Source of the DNA: Malachius bipustulatus | Lineage: Eukaryota; Arthropoda; Insecta; Coleoptera; Melyridae | Reading direction: 5' to 3' | Assembly: GCA_910589415.1 (NCBI GenBank) | Contig: OU342639.1 | Coordinates: forward strand, 19,538,268-19,602,267 | DNA: 64,000 nt | Part shown: positions 1-10,260 of the stretch, one piece after another | How positions within the stretch are numbered: the first letter of the stretch is position 1 | Layout of the letters: each line of letters opens with the position of its first letter | The notes under the pieces: generated by a model | Database searches by the model: none | Told to the model about the DNA's origin: nothing | The model's input: only the letters and a program-made list of their open reading frames with translations | Translations under genes and position numbers: made by a program

Positions 1-1749
1 CCATTTAAGAGGATATAGCTATAAGACGTAGCAGGTCAATTTCCAATCAGCGACAACGCAAATGTCAGCAAGTTACCTGGAGCGCGACGCTAATCCGAAC
101 CAAGAATAATAGCTTCAAACTCCTTCAAGTGAATAAGGAGAGCTTATCTCATTAATTATTCGGTTCAAGTTGGTACTTCTTGAAGTCGCACATTCTTGCC
201 TACCGACTTACTGGAAATCAGTTTGAATCACTGCACTATAATAATTTCTCGCGTCAATGCTTCCGCTGCAGTCACTTAATGTGGACTTAAGCTGGCTTAT
301 GTAGGTTAAGTAGGCGATCTGTTAAGTTTAAACAGGAGGATTAGATAGGTTAGTTATGACTGAAGAACGCTATTATTCAATATAATTTATAATAAATTCT
401 AAAATTCGTTAATTTTTCAAATGAAAACACGAAATTTCTGTCAACTTGATGTTATATAAATGCAGGATGCAAAACTTTCACACGGAATTTTGTTAGAGAC
501 ACACGGACACTTTGGTCTCCTGGGAGTCCGTGTATAATTCCGCGAATGAGAAGTGGACATTTTCACGGTGAAATCTTTCTTTGTCTCCTGTTAATTTATC
601 CGTTTTTGAATATTTAATTTGCTCTGACATATCTTATATGGCCGTCAAGTTTCACATTTTACCTTCATCACATCTGACATAATTTATATAGGCTTATCCC
701 GTTTACGTCCCGTCTCGGCTAGAATGAGTGGTCTTGATATGAAGCCATTTACATTATTTAGCTATCCCCTAGGACGACATTCCCGTATAATGCGCTTGCG
801 TTCCCAGCCATATGAACTTCCCTTCACTTCTTCAACCAGAGTCTCTATAATATTTTTCATCTGACGCAGGATACGGTGTAATATTATAACATTTACAGGA
901 TGATCCCGAATTGGCGGAAAGTATACAGATTGTTGTAGAGGATATTCAGAAAAAACTGAAAATCTAAAAGAAAAGTTTTTTCCTCGGTTTCCTTACCGAG
1001 ATATAAATTTGTATTTTTTTTAATATTTTAATCAACATAGCAGTCGAACTTGTCGAACTTTTCGAAGCAGCCGAAATGACAGGCATTCAGATTCTAGCTA
1101 TTCCTCGACTCTAATAAAATTAGTCGATGCGGCATCGTTGTTCAAGCTGGGCCTAATAGAACTAAAATAGATTTAGAATAACATTACTGTCTGTATATCC
1201 CATAACGACAATTGTTTCAAAAATAATTCTAACAATATATTGTGCTATCGTGTGGTTTACTTTTCTTGGAGTAAAACTATTCGTTTTTTTGTATTTTAGC
1301 TATTTGAAGAAAATATAATCACAAGGTTGCGTCAATTAGTAGGAATGGTTTTGACGGACGTTACCCATCTAAAACGCAAGACCTAACCCAAGACCTGTAA
1401 AGATACTCGAGCTGTGATTTCTTTTTATTTTGTGAGTAAAACGACTACATTCTAAAGTAAAGTGTAGATTTGATGCAGTTCTCGACCATTATTAACTAGC
1501 TCTGCCGTAAGTTTTTGAATTTTGAATTTAAACCTCTTATCACCAACATAATTGATAAATTTTGTGCAAGACGCCTAAAATTTGGAAATAATGTTGTTAA
1601 TCGATCGTCGAATAAAAGTCGAACCTCTGCTAGGCACAGAACAAGAATACTTTAGTACATTAACTTCAGGTGATTCTTTTAAGTTAATTTTTTCGGAAGA
1701 CTATAGTAACAATGGATGAAACTTGGAGTCACCGTTATATTCAAAAGGA
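1..1749. other. AT-rich non-coding stretch with one small hairpin
   Basis: No reading frame or repeat that I recognise. The only clear structure is a perfect 8-bp inverted repeat, ACACGGAC at 501-508 and GTCCGTGT at 526-533, with a 17-nt loop. Nothing adjacent suggests a terminator or a microRNA precursor. Confidence 0.6.
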
Positions 1750-1980
1750 CCATGCTGACGCTGCCACCGTCTGGGTTCGAATCCCAGCTCGTCTTGGTTG
1801 TTTGTTATATTATATGAATTATTATTATATAAATAGTTAATTAAACTATTTATACTAAATTAAATTAATTAAAAAGTGTATGTGGCTATATTATGAGCGT
1901 GATTTAGAAGCTTAATTACCACAGGGGAGCGTCGATGTCTTATCTACACAGTTAAGACCGATGCTCACTCTTTTTATCAA
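1750..1980 (+). repeat. tRNA-derived SINE, copy 1 (5' end decayed)
   Basis: A T-arm-like pol III box B (GGTTCGAATCC, 1774-1784) is followed by CAGCTCGTCTTGGTTGTTTG. The copy at 14,862-15,267 carries nearly the same string on the other strand. The 3' part (GATGTCTTATCTACACAG, then GACCGATGCTCACTC and a T-rich end) matches the 3' ends of the copies at 14.9 and 16.9 kb read on the minus strand. Box A is not recognisable, so this copy is truncated or eroded at its 5' side. It is probably transcriptionally dead. The family assignment rests on the three copies in this window. Confidence 0.75.
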
Positions 1981-3966
1981 AAATTAAAACAAAGCTGAAG
2001 ATGTTGTTTCATCCATGCACCGCTCCAAAAGTAAGTACAAGTTCTCAAAAATATAAGATAAAAATTTTTAAATAAAACAGTATGTTCGTTTTATTTCATT
2101 CCATCAGATTTCCACTGGTTTCCAAAACTTGCACAGTTTTCAAGTGGAAAAAAATAGAACCAATGAAGCAGTAATATCTGTGCATGATATTGCAGCCAAG
2201 ATGACTATATAGGTTATAGATGCCTTCGAAATGAAACTTAAAATCGGTGGAAATAAGTATGTGGCATCATCAGCGGACTATATAAGTCGAAAGGTGGGAG
2301 TGCAGAAGCTAGCAAAACTTCCTGGACGCGGTTTCACCGTGATATAGGAAAGCTTAGCGGCAGCGACGTGACCCTAACCAAATATTGAGCAGCTCAATCG
2401 ATCTGAATTTCCTATAATCCATTTTTTCAAGCGTTGAATCGTCATATAAGCTGTAACCCCCCCTCAAGAGGAGTGTTGATCTCCGTGATTCTTGTAATGA
2501 AGCTTTCCCTCAGATCGATGAGTTCACTCCATTTGCACTTCCAATAATACGTAGGCTGATGTGTCTCATCATCATCAGAAAATAGGTTTTAACCACCCAC
2601 TCGAGGTGCTTACCACCTATGATTCAATCCCTCAAGTACATTCTTCACTAATTTGGGTGTTGATTCATATGTACTCATAGTTTTTTGATACAGTGAGTTG
2701 AACTGGCGAACTAGCCAAAAAGCTGTAGTGGACCTATGATCGCGATCGGTCTCACCTCACTAACATTTTGTAATTTAGAGGCGCTGCACTCTACTGCACA
2801 ACCGAAATACCTTGAGTCAAGCTTCGATCCATGAAATATTAATTAATTAACTTGAGTGATCTGTGCTTATATTACAATTTATTTCCCCCTCAGACTCCTA
2901 TTAATCAGGCAGGCATACGGCAAGTAATAAGACGCACGACTGAGCTATAGACAACAAGCTAGTCAGAATTCTATATGGCACAAATGTGCCTTTTCAAACT
3001 TAACTGACAAAAATTATCATTAAGGGATTAAAAAATTGTAGTTGCGTTGGGGCAAGGCGAACTTCGGGGTAATTATACATAAAAATAAAAATAAAAAATA
3101 CTGAAAGTTAAATTTGTTTTTCTGTTCATTTTGGGAGGTTTCCAATCAGCCGTCGTAAATTCTATAATGTCAGATCACATGCTGATGCGTTAAGCAACGT
3201 TTCAAGTCTTAAGTTTTTAAGAATATCACTTCAAAAAGACATAGACATTTTATGTGAACTGCGCATTAAGTAATGTAATCTGGAGAACGAATTTTATCAG
3301 TAAAAAAAGTATATGTAAATATTCTAGAATTGCAATCCGAGCCTACTCTACAGATTTGAACGAATGAAAAGTAAAACAGAGTTGAAAGATCGGCAGTTGA
3401 TCATATCCGATGAAAGTTTTTTTATTCCAATTTGATATAAAGTCTCAATAGCTGACTCTCATCAGCTGACATGGTTTTGATCTGCTTTTATCAATAATTT
3501 ACACTTCAGAGGCTCTTAAATAACTCCATGAGGGCCACATAAATCAAAAGACCACATACTCCTACAATATTGCTTGGAATTTTTATTTTAAGCAGTTTTT
3601 TTTATTGGAGAATTCCTCATATAGGGATTGATGAAGAAAGTATATAACATACATATAGACAACACCACGAGCAGGAAATCGATAATTTACGTCTTATCTC
3701 TGATATACCTATAGGTACAGGCTGTCCTAGCTCACACGAAACGGTCTCTGTGGGCCCAACGATGGATTTATTTAAAAAAAAAATACAAATTCAAGTACAG
3801 GATCACAATGTCCACAGTTAAAAATTATTTTAAAGTATACAGAGTGTCTCATATGACAGAGGCATATCAAACTAATGTTTTTTTTTAATGGAAGGCTCCT
3901 ATATATGTTATGGCACTTTTAGATTGCATGAGAAGAAAAAATAATATTAGAAGAGACAGAAGGCAA
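1981..3966. other. AT-rich non-coding stretch
   Basis: No supported gene. Stop codons are dense in all frames and I found no element ends or tandem arrays. Confidence 0.5.
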
Positions 3967-3967
3967 G

Positions 3968-4343
3968 TATACTCAATGATTAATTCATAAAAGATCTTTA
4001 GACTGACCGCTAGATGTCGCTCTATTTACACCACACGGAGATCCGTGTTAATTCTTGGTTTAAGAGGGGCCAACTTCCGTTCATCCGACAGCATCCTCCA
4101 GACACTCCAGATGCAGCACACTGATGAGTTCCAGTAGAACGAAACACGTGTCTGTGCTTGATTTGGTACTCTGGAAGGCTCTGCTGTTGGATGCGGAAGC
4201 AAAACTCTCTAGTTGGAGTTTCGGGCACTGACATCATGACAACTGTTAGGGTGATGGAGAATTTTCCGACCCCATCTAACAGGCTAGTAATTGCACTCTA
4301 TGTGCCTTATACTCATTGACCTGCAATTCACTCTTTTATGAAT
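3968..4343 (+). repeat. Compact repeat-flanked unit that contains a hammerhead ribozyme
   Basis: The hammerhead at 4,106-4,175 sits centrally between two pairs of flanking repeats. An 8-bp direct repeat, TATACTCA followed by [A/T]TGA, occurs at 3968-3975 and 4308-4315, exactly 340 bp apart. A 12-bp inverted pair, ATTCATAAAAGA (3983-3994) and TCTTTTATGAAT (4332-4343), lies close to it. Two further hairpins flank the ribozyme: ACACGGA/TCCGTGT near 4033-4048 and AAACTC/GAGTTT near 4202-4221. Small non-coding hammerhead-bearing retroelements (retrozymes) and Penelope-like elements are the known homes of such motifs in animals. Calling this a retrozyme-like unit is inference, because no second ribozyme copy is visible here. 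Confidence 0.45.
4106..4175 (+). ncRNA. Type I hammerhead self-cleaving ribozyme
   Basis: All invariant positions are present: CTGATGA at 4121-4127, GAAA at 4141-4144 and the cleavage triplet GTC at 4150-4152. Helix I is open-ended: AGCACA (4115-4120) pairs perfectly with TGTGCT (4153-4158). After an asymmetric internal loop (3 nt against 11 nt) TCCAGA (4106-4111) pairs with TCTGGA (4170-4175). Helix II is GTTC/GAAC (4128-4131 with 4137-4140), closed by the loop CAGTA. Helix III is the self-complementary ACACGTGT (4144-4151), so as a monomer it can form only about two pairs around an ACGT loop. Predicted cleavage is after C4152. Loops in helices I and II are the usual place for the tertiary contact that speeds cleavage. 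The family rule is well established; cleavage of this copy is inferred. Confidence 0.9.
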
Positions 4344-6439
4344 AAATAATATTAGCTTTCACAGTTGGTGGTTAAATTGAGAAGTTCCTGAGTTATAAAC
4401 AAGTGAAAATCGCCTTTTTCAAAGTTCAAGACATTGTACAACGAAAACGGCTCAAGATATAGGAAAACGGCTTACATGTCCGTATTTTAACTTGTCTTAC
4501 TGTATTATGTTACATGCTATTGTTAAATCCTGAACGATGGTACATCTTAAAAGTTTTGCTAGTAAAACCTCGCTTCCTCATAATATTAGGTAAGAGCAGT
4601 ACATAAAATTGTATTTTTATTTGGTAGCCTTTTCAGAGAATAAAGACCCAATTCTATAATAATTAAACACTTACCGACATATTAATTATAATCTGTTACT
4701 ACGCGGACTGACAATCTCTATCTTGATTAGATTGAGACTGAAACAAAAAGTTTGGGAGCGTTTGTAAGACGATTTGGGCTTAATCTGGATTATTTGGAAG
4801 ACAATTTGCCGTCTAAAAGCTACCACAACTTAGTAGTAATAATTATAAATCCCTTTTGCTTGAAGGTGTTAATTATTCATTTTCAATTAGAGAAACAACA
4901 TCCTGTGGAGTTCTCACGAAGGTGTTTTTCGATTTGTGTGAAATGATAATAATGCGGTATTACCTACAGGGCGGGCGGTTTGTAATGACAAGTTATTTGA
5001 ATAAATTTCAAAGTTGGTGCACGTTAGTTGAATAATATTTCGTGAGGATTTATTGCATGCTGCATTAAATCTGAGCAAATACACGAGGGGATAAAATGCA
5101 GGGGACGCGAATGCAGTGACGTTATGTTATAGGTACTCGGGATTAACCGATACGCCAGCAAAAATAAACCGGTCGCCTTATTATGTGTTGCGTGCATGTA
5201 ATCAACAATGAACGGTAATTTAGTTCGACAGAATGACCCTCATTTCTCCTTACTTCATATCGCAATTTTATTCAAAAATAGTTTGCATTGTTTTACGGAA
5301 CGGACGTAAATTTGTTTCAAACACTCGAACAGGCAAGAGTGGGAAAAATTATTAATGACCGTCGTAGGGCTGACCGGTTCATGTGTTCTTGTTTGATTGA
5401 TTAATGTGGTATAGTTTGCGGAACCATGAGAGGTGGTAATATGACATTAGAAAAATTTGTCTTTTTTCATATTGATAAATTCTAATATTTTTTAGAATTT
5501 ATCATAACTCGTACAAGAGTAGATCTTCATCAATGAGTTTTGAATTGGCCGATAGTAGTTTTGCGAAAATGTTGATTTCCAAAATTCTCCTAACCAGAAT
5601 GTATCTATTTGAGAAGATTTTAGCACACCGCTCAGCCAGCCTGATCCATCGAATAACAACAACTCGTCTCGACGTCTCAAAACAAAACATCAAGCAATGT
5701 TGAGATGTCCACATCGATTGGCCAAATGTCAGACCGGCATTAAGAAAATTAGGACCAAGCGAACAACTGTGGTCGAACGATAACCTCCACTACCCTTGGT
5801 TTGGTAATAAAGATAACGTCAGGTACTGAGGCGCACATGCAGTTTGCAATTTGTTTTATAGGTTATGTTTTATTTTAGTGTTGCGGGTGTCTTTTGGAAT
5901 ATCGCTTGGTATAAAAGCGATTAGCTGTGATTAATAAATATGCTTGATATTTATTGATATTTATTTAATATTTATTTATTTTATCATGGCGGCAAGAGTA
6001 TGAAGTCGATTAAACCTCCCTCAGGCAAAACCTATTCTCTTTCTTTATGTGTGTCATTTATTTTCTGTCCAGGTCACAAAATGTGATGTTACCACAATAT
6101 AAGTGATTTAGTTCTCAGCCTTCAATGTTCAAGCAAATGTTTGATTTATATGTCGTCGTTATATATCTAGCTGTTCCCCCTTTCAAATCTGGCACTTCTC
6201 GTTAAATCAACAAGTTAGGTACGTTAATTTTTCACACCAAAAATGGTTGTTTTAATAATATCTCCTTTTCGCTTTGGTTTATTGGCTAACTCAAGTATTT
6301 TTGTAGCGATTGCTACGAACGAACAAATGGGGTCACTACAACACAAGGAGGTCCTCTGGGTTAAAACTAGACGATCACAAGTAAAATCATGGGTTTCAAA
6401 GTTTAAAGGGGTTAGGACCACGCACGCCATTTTGTTCAA
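4344..6439. other. Non-coding; mixed-composition patch at about 4.97-5.40 kb
   Basis: No gene recognised. Between about 4,970 and 5,400 the composition becomes more balanced, with TAAT-containing and palindromic short motifs and no repeat similarity. That could be regulatory DNA but is not diagnostic. Short reading frames here overlap on both strands and resemble nothing known. Confidence 0.35.
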
Positions 6440-6639
6440 ACATTTAAAGCAAGAGATTCAGGGCGGGAGATTTTCAATCAATGAAAATATTTTCTAAAAC
6501 TTCAGGGCGGAAAAACCTTAAATTCAAAGTTAGACTTCAGGCCGGGAATTCACAGATACATCCATGACAGATAAGTTGACTTTTATAACGTCAAAGGAGG
6601 TCTCTGTCAACTGACATTTCAGTTGGATTGGATTTGTCA

Positions 6640-6870
6640 CCAGAGTTTGGTCCTGTAACGCAGAATCTTAGCTTAGTTAAGGTTCGACAGGGCGTTACAC
6701 TATAGATATACATGATGCAGGATCTTTATTGTGTCAGGTAGGTTACATTAAAGAATTTGGTGCCGTGACCAGTATCATAGTTTAGTTTAGGTTAGATAAG
6801 ACATTATACACTACAGATTTGGTGCGCAAGACGCAGGATCCTTATTTTGTCAGGTAGCTTACATTATAAG
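6640..6870 (+). repeat. Degenerate tandem duplication, period about 110 bp
   Basis: Two adjacent units share TTTGGT, a variable stretch, CAG[A/T]ATC, then TTAG...AGGTT, TACACTA[T/C]AGAT, GCAGGATC[T/C]TTATT and GTCAGGTAG[G/C]TTACATTA. The second unit begins TTTGGTGCCGTGACC, which resembles the sequence that follows the 5' LTR in BEL/Pao retrotransposons, but no LTR or gag/pol trace is visible. Just upstream, TTCAGGGCGG or a close variant occurs three times about 35-45 bp apart (near 6,458, 6,502 and 6,535). Confidence 0.55.
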
Positions 6871-7429
6871 TATACTAGTAAAAACCGAAACAATTATATA
6901 GCGAAAATCTAAACTGTTTCGTCTATTTCCTTATTAGTTTATTGATATTTTTGTATCGACAAAAATATTTTGATAAATTAGACGTTAGAATAAGTAGGAA
7001 TCTACATAATATTAAATAATATTCTGTAGTATAAGATGTCCTGTAAAATTTCTATGTGATAAAAATCACAAACTGCACATTACCGTCAAAATAAAATGCG
7101 TGTATACCCTGTAGAATAATGTTTTACTATTTAAAGTCTCGTGCTCTCTTCGTTTTGATTTGTAACATAAATTATATTTTAACCGACAGTATAAAGATGT
7201 AAAAAATCCAGTCAATTTTTTATGTGTATTCAAAATAACGCCGTGTCGTGTTTTTTGTTAGAGATAACAATGAGAGATATACATAAACATTTCAACTGGA
7301 TAATTTTTATTACGCATTCACTTTTGTCGAATATTTCAGCTCTCATTTCATTTATTTAACCTTAAAATACAGTGGCCAAAATCGTAAAATTCTGGAGGAG
7401 ATATTTTTTATCATAAAAGGGGCATTCAG

Positions 7430-7640
7430 TAGAAGGCGTAATAAAATTCGGTAGGAGGTCTTGGAGGCCCTGAGTCTTCGAGGTCGCACTGAAATGCTTA
7501 TGAATAATGTGACCCCTCAGCCTTTGTAAGGGTTGACATCGTTACGGGATGGGATCTACATGGGGTGGCCCGGCTCTGTCCCTACCCCTCGAATCGGGGA
7601 GCTTATCCGGAGCTTTGCCTATCTATCAAGAGATCCTAGT
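7430..7640. other. GC-rich island in AT-rich surroundings, unidentified
   Basis: This stretch is markedly GC-richer than its flanks, with strings such as GGGGTGGCCCGGCTCTG and TCGAATCGGGGAGC. It has no open frame of note. It could be an old fragment of a GC-rich mobile-element leader or regulatory DNA. I cannot decide between them. Confidence 0.3.
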
Positions 7641-8884
7641 CCTGGCTGTAATCAAACAGAAGTAAACAGAGTCGTTTATTCTCGACTGTAAGGGAGATTG
7701 TAAGTTAGCTTAGAGAGTTCTATGCACATTCGTCCCATTTGGTGACTACCTACACTTGCCGGATGCAATGCCTTATTCCATCTGGAACGAGAATCTTTGT
7801 CCTTTTATCATTCCCTATCAATATCCCGTCGGTAGTTTCCGATTTTAGGATTTTAGCCTCGGTGTAATTAGGTCAAACTAATTTACATGGACACTCGTTC
7901 GTGGTTTGTCCATTATAGTGTTATAGCACTGCTTTAACATCCGCCTGATTTACTCATGGGTCTTGTTCCAGTTAGATTATTATGTGATGCATTGTACGTA
8001 AAATTAAGCTTCTAATTATATTGTTTACAGTGATTCTCGTCTGCCCTTTAAATTGACGTTCCTATTAAACAGTTGAACCATGAAGAATATTCTAGGTAAG
8101 CTAAGACGCACACGGCTACCTGAAACGGCTAAATGCATTTTACACTTGCATAGCTTTTAACTTTACTTATCTCGGGGCTGGAAATTTTTAGAACTACTTT
8201 TAGAATTGCGATATTCTCATAAAATTGCTATATTTATTTCCGTGGAAACTTATAAGTCACTCTTTACCGAGTTTGTATTTGAAGCAGTTCAATTCAGTGC
8301 AAACAGTGAATTGAGTGATTTTGTCGTATTATACGCTCTACTGTTCGACATAAAGCGTAAATAGATGTGATGCCCAGAAAATCCCTTCCGATATGCACAG
8401 AGAAAAGTTTAAAGTGGGAATTTTAAAGGAATATAAAACTAATGCTTCAGGGGTATCCGTACATATACCAGTTTAAGTGATATCAAGAAAACCACTTCTC
8501 CTTGTTTTGAAATTGTGGGAAGCTATCTCAGAGTGACCGGATTTCATTTAAAATTTGTTTCAGTTAATTTGTGAGTCTGCTCTTTAAAACTATTTACTCT
8601 CTGCTGTTCGACAGAAGTTGAAGAATAATACAACTCGTTGTCGAGAGTGAGTCATCTCAATTGACTTATTTTCATGACAAAAAAGCCCGCAAAACTCTTG
8701 CGGAAATTAGTTCTCGGTCAAATTTGTTTTACTGTTGGGCATTAAGGTATTCGATGAGCAGATCACAAGTCTTCATTGGTATAAGCCCACAAAAACTCGA
8801 TTTTAAGATATTATTCCCTTTGAATATTGTTTTTTTTTTCAGTCATAGAGCTAATTTATTTGACACTTGGATTGATGCACATTT
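7641..8884. other. Non-coding stretch
   Basis: No supported gene. Two loosely similar strings (CTCTACTGTTCGACA near 8,337 and CTCTGCTGTTCGACAG near 8,600) hint at an old duplication, but the similarity is short. Confidence 0.4.
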
Positions 8885-9152
8885 TGCATTCAGAATGTAA
8901 ATATGCTAGATTGTAGCAAAATCATAAGCCTTTAGATGGACCGGCTTGTTTGGTACTAAAAAGGATGCATTTTATTTTATTATTTCAAAAGGAGATGCCC
9001 TGATCTGATCAAAATCTGACCAGTTAGATCGGTACATCTCCCTTTAAAAAATAATACGAAATGCACCTCGTTTTAGTTCCAAAAAAGCGGGTCCTCCTTT
9101 ATACGTTTGTGCCATTACCTTTACAATCTGATATGTGCATTCTGAATCCAGA
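8885..9152. repeat. Foldback (palindromic) element, about 270 bp
   Basis: Two arms face each other around a centre near 9,018. Left-arm strings GGACCGGCTTGTTTGGTACT, ATGCATTTTATTTTATTATT and GGAGATGCCCTGATCTGATC recur as imperfect reverse complements at 9,020-9,093. The pairing continues outward to CAGAATG(T/C)A(A/C)ATAT and AGATTGTA on both sides. Arms are roughly 130 bp with many mismatches, so it is an old copy. This architecture is typical of non-autonomous foldback DNA elements. No transposase is present. Confidence 0.7.
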
Positions 9153-9239
9153 GGTTCCGAATAAAGAAACGTTAATATACTTTTCAAGCTTTCACTTTAG
9201 AAATTACGCTGAATGTCATCATATCATAGGAAAAATGCA

Positions 9240-10260
9240 GTTGCTAAATCCCTGACAGTCGTGGAGTCAACTCATCAGCTACTAAATCCATTGATTCTTG
9301 CGGATTATACGTTTCCATAGACTCATTAGTTCCTAATTTGTAACGTACACCCTGTACGTACCGGCTAAATGCCAGCGACACAGAGACAACGGCGGGCGCG
9401 CGCAGTGAGTGAGTGATGGTGGGTTTTAGTGCGACGTAAACATGGCCGGCTGGCGGCCTCGAGTTTCGTAACATCGATTGTCGAGTTCCAACCCAGAACG
9501 CAGGTGAACGCGTTTTCACCTTCTTTTCTCTCCTGGAATTCGCTAGAGGAAGGTCGTTTCCGCAAATACAGGGAATTTTTAGCGAACTGGCGTTGTGAAC
9601 TTTCACTTAAATTATTTTAACCATCCCTCACGTTTTTGGCTTGGTGAGTGTTGTAGAATGATTTTGTTAATTGTGCTAGAATTATACCGATCATATTTTC
9701 TTAATACCGTATGCTAATTTTAATTCTTTTAAATCCGATCGAGTTTCGCTCCGCTTGTAAAACTTCGTCAATCACATTTTTGATTCTAACCTATCTTGAG
9801 GACGGGACATCATTTTATGTACCCTCGGCAAGCAGACTCGATCGGACAGAGTGTTTCTGATACCAATGAAATTACAGCTTTTTCCCTGGTTGGCAACTTT
9901 TACTCCCGGAACCAACTCTTTCCTGGAAGCAAGGTTCTTCTTCTAACAAGAAGGCAGCACATGGGTTGTACCTGAAACCAAGTTTACCACCAGCTAAACT
10001 TTCACCCTCGCTCCGAAGACCCTACGAAGCTAAGTGCCTTTGCCTACCAAGTTTTAACCGATCAGTTCATTCAGATTCTACACGCTCTTGTTCCTTATTG
10101 TTGTTAACCGTGCTCAAGTTAATATTTTGTGATAATAACTGTGATTTATTTTAATAAAGAGTACCTGTTTTTCTGCTGACCTGCTTGTTATTGTTGACCC
10201 TCTTGGACTAGCGACTCAACCTACGACCCTTGTTTTTTCTTGTCTCATGCTCTCAGCGAC
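9240..10260 (+). other. GC-richer island with a strong splice-donor-like site; function unknown
   Basis: From about 9,360 to 9,600 the sequence is GC-rich, with GGCGGGCGCGCGCAGTGAG and AACATGGCCGGCTGG. The ATG near 9,441 opens only nine codons. A donor-like site, TTGGTGAGTG, follows near 9,641. The later part (9,800-10,170) has an AATAAA near 10,154 after an arthropod initiator-like TTCATTCAGATTC. These pieces could be an untranslated first exon, or an LTR-like promoter/poly(A) unit. I found no paired ends or coding homology, so neither is claimed. Confidence 0.3.

Noticed and set aside
1740..1815. Possible tRNA gene (GGTTCGAATCC T-arm-like string)
   Set aside because: No acceptor-stem partner, D-arm or anticodon arm can be drawn. 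The downstream tail matches the SINE copies, so it is SINE sequence.
3440..3480. Second hammerhead on the minus strand (CTGATGAGAGTCAGC)
   Set aside because: No GAAA follows helix II and no cleavage triplet or helix I partner exists.
9255..9290. Another CTGATGAG on the minus strand near 9,270
   Set aside because: Lacks the GAAA box and helices.
9817..10260. LTR-like unit with AATAAAG
   Set aside because: No TG...CA ends with a target duplication and no internal element sequence found.
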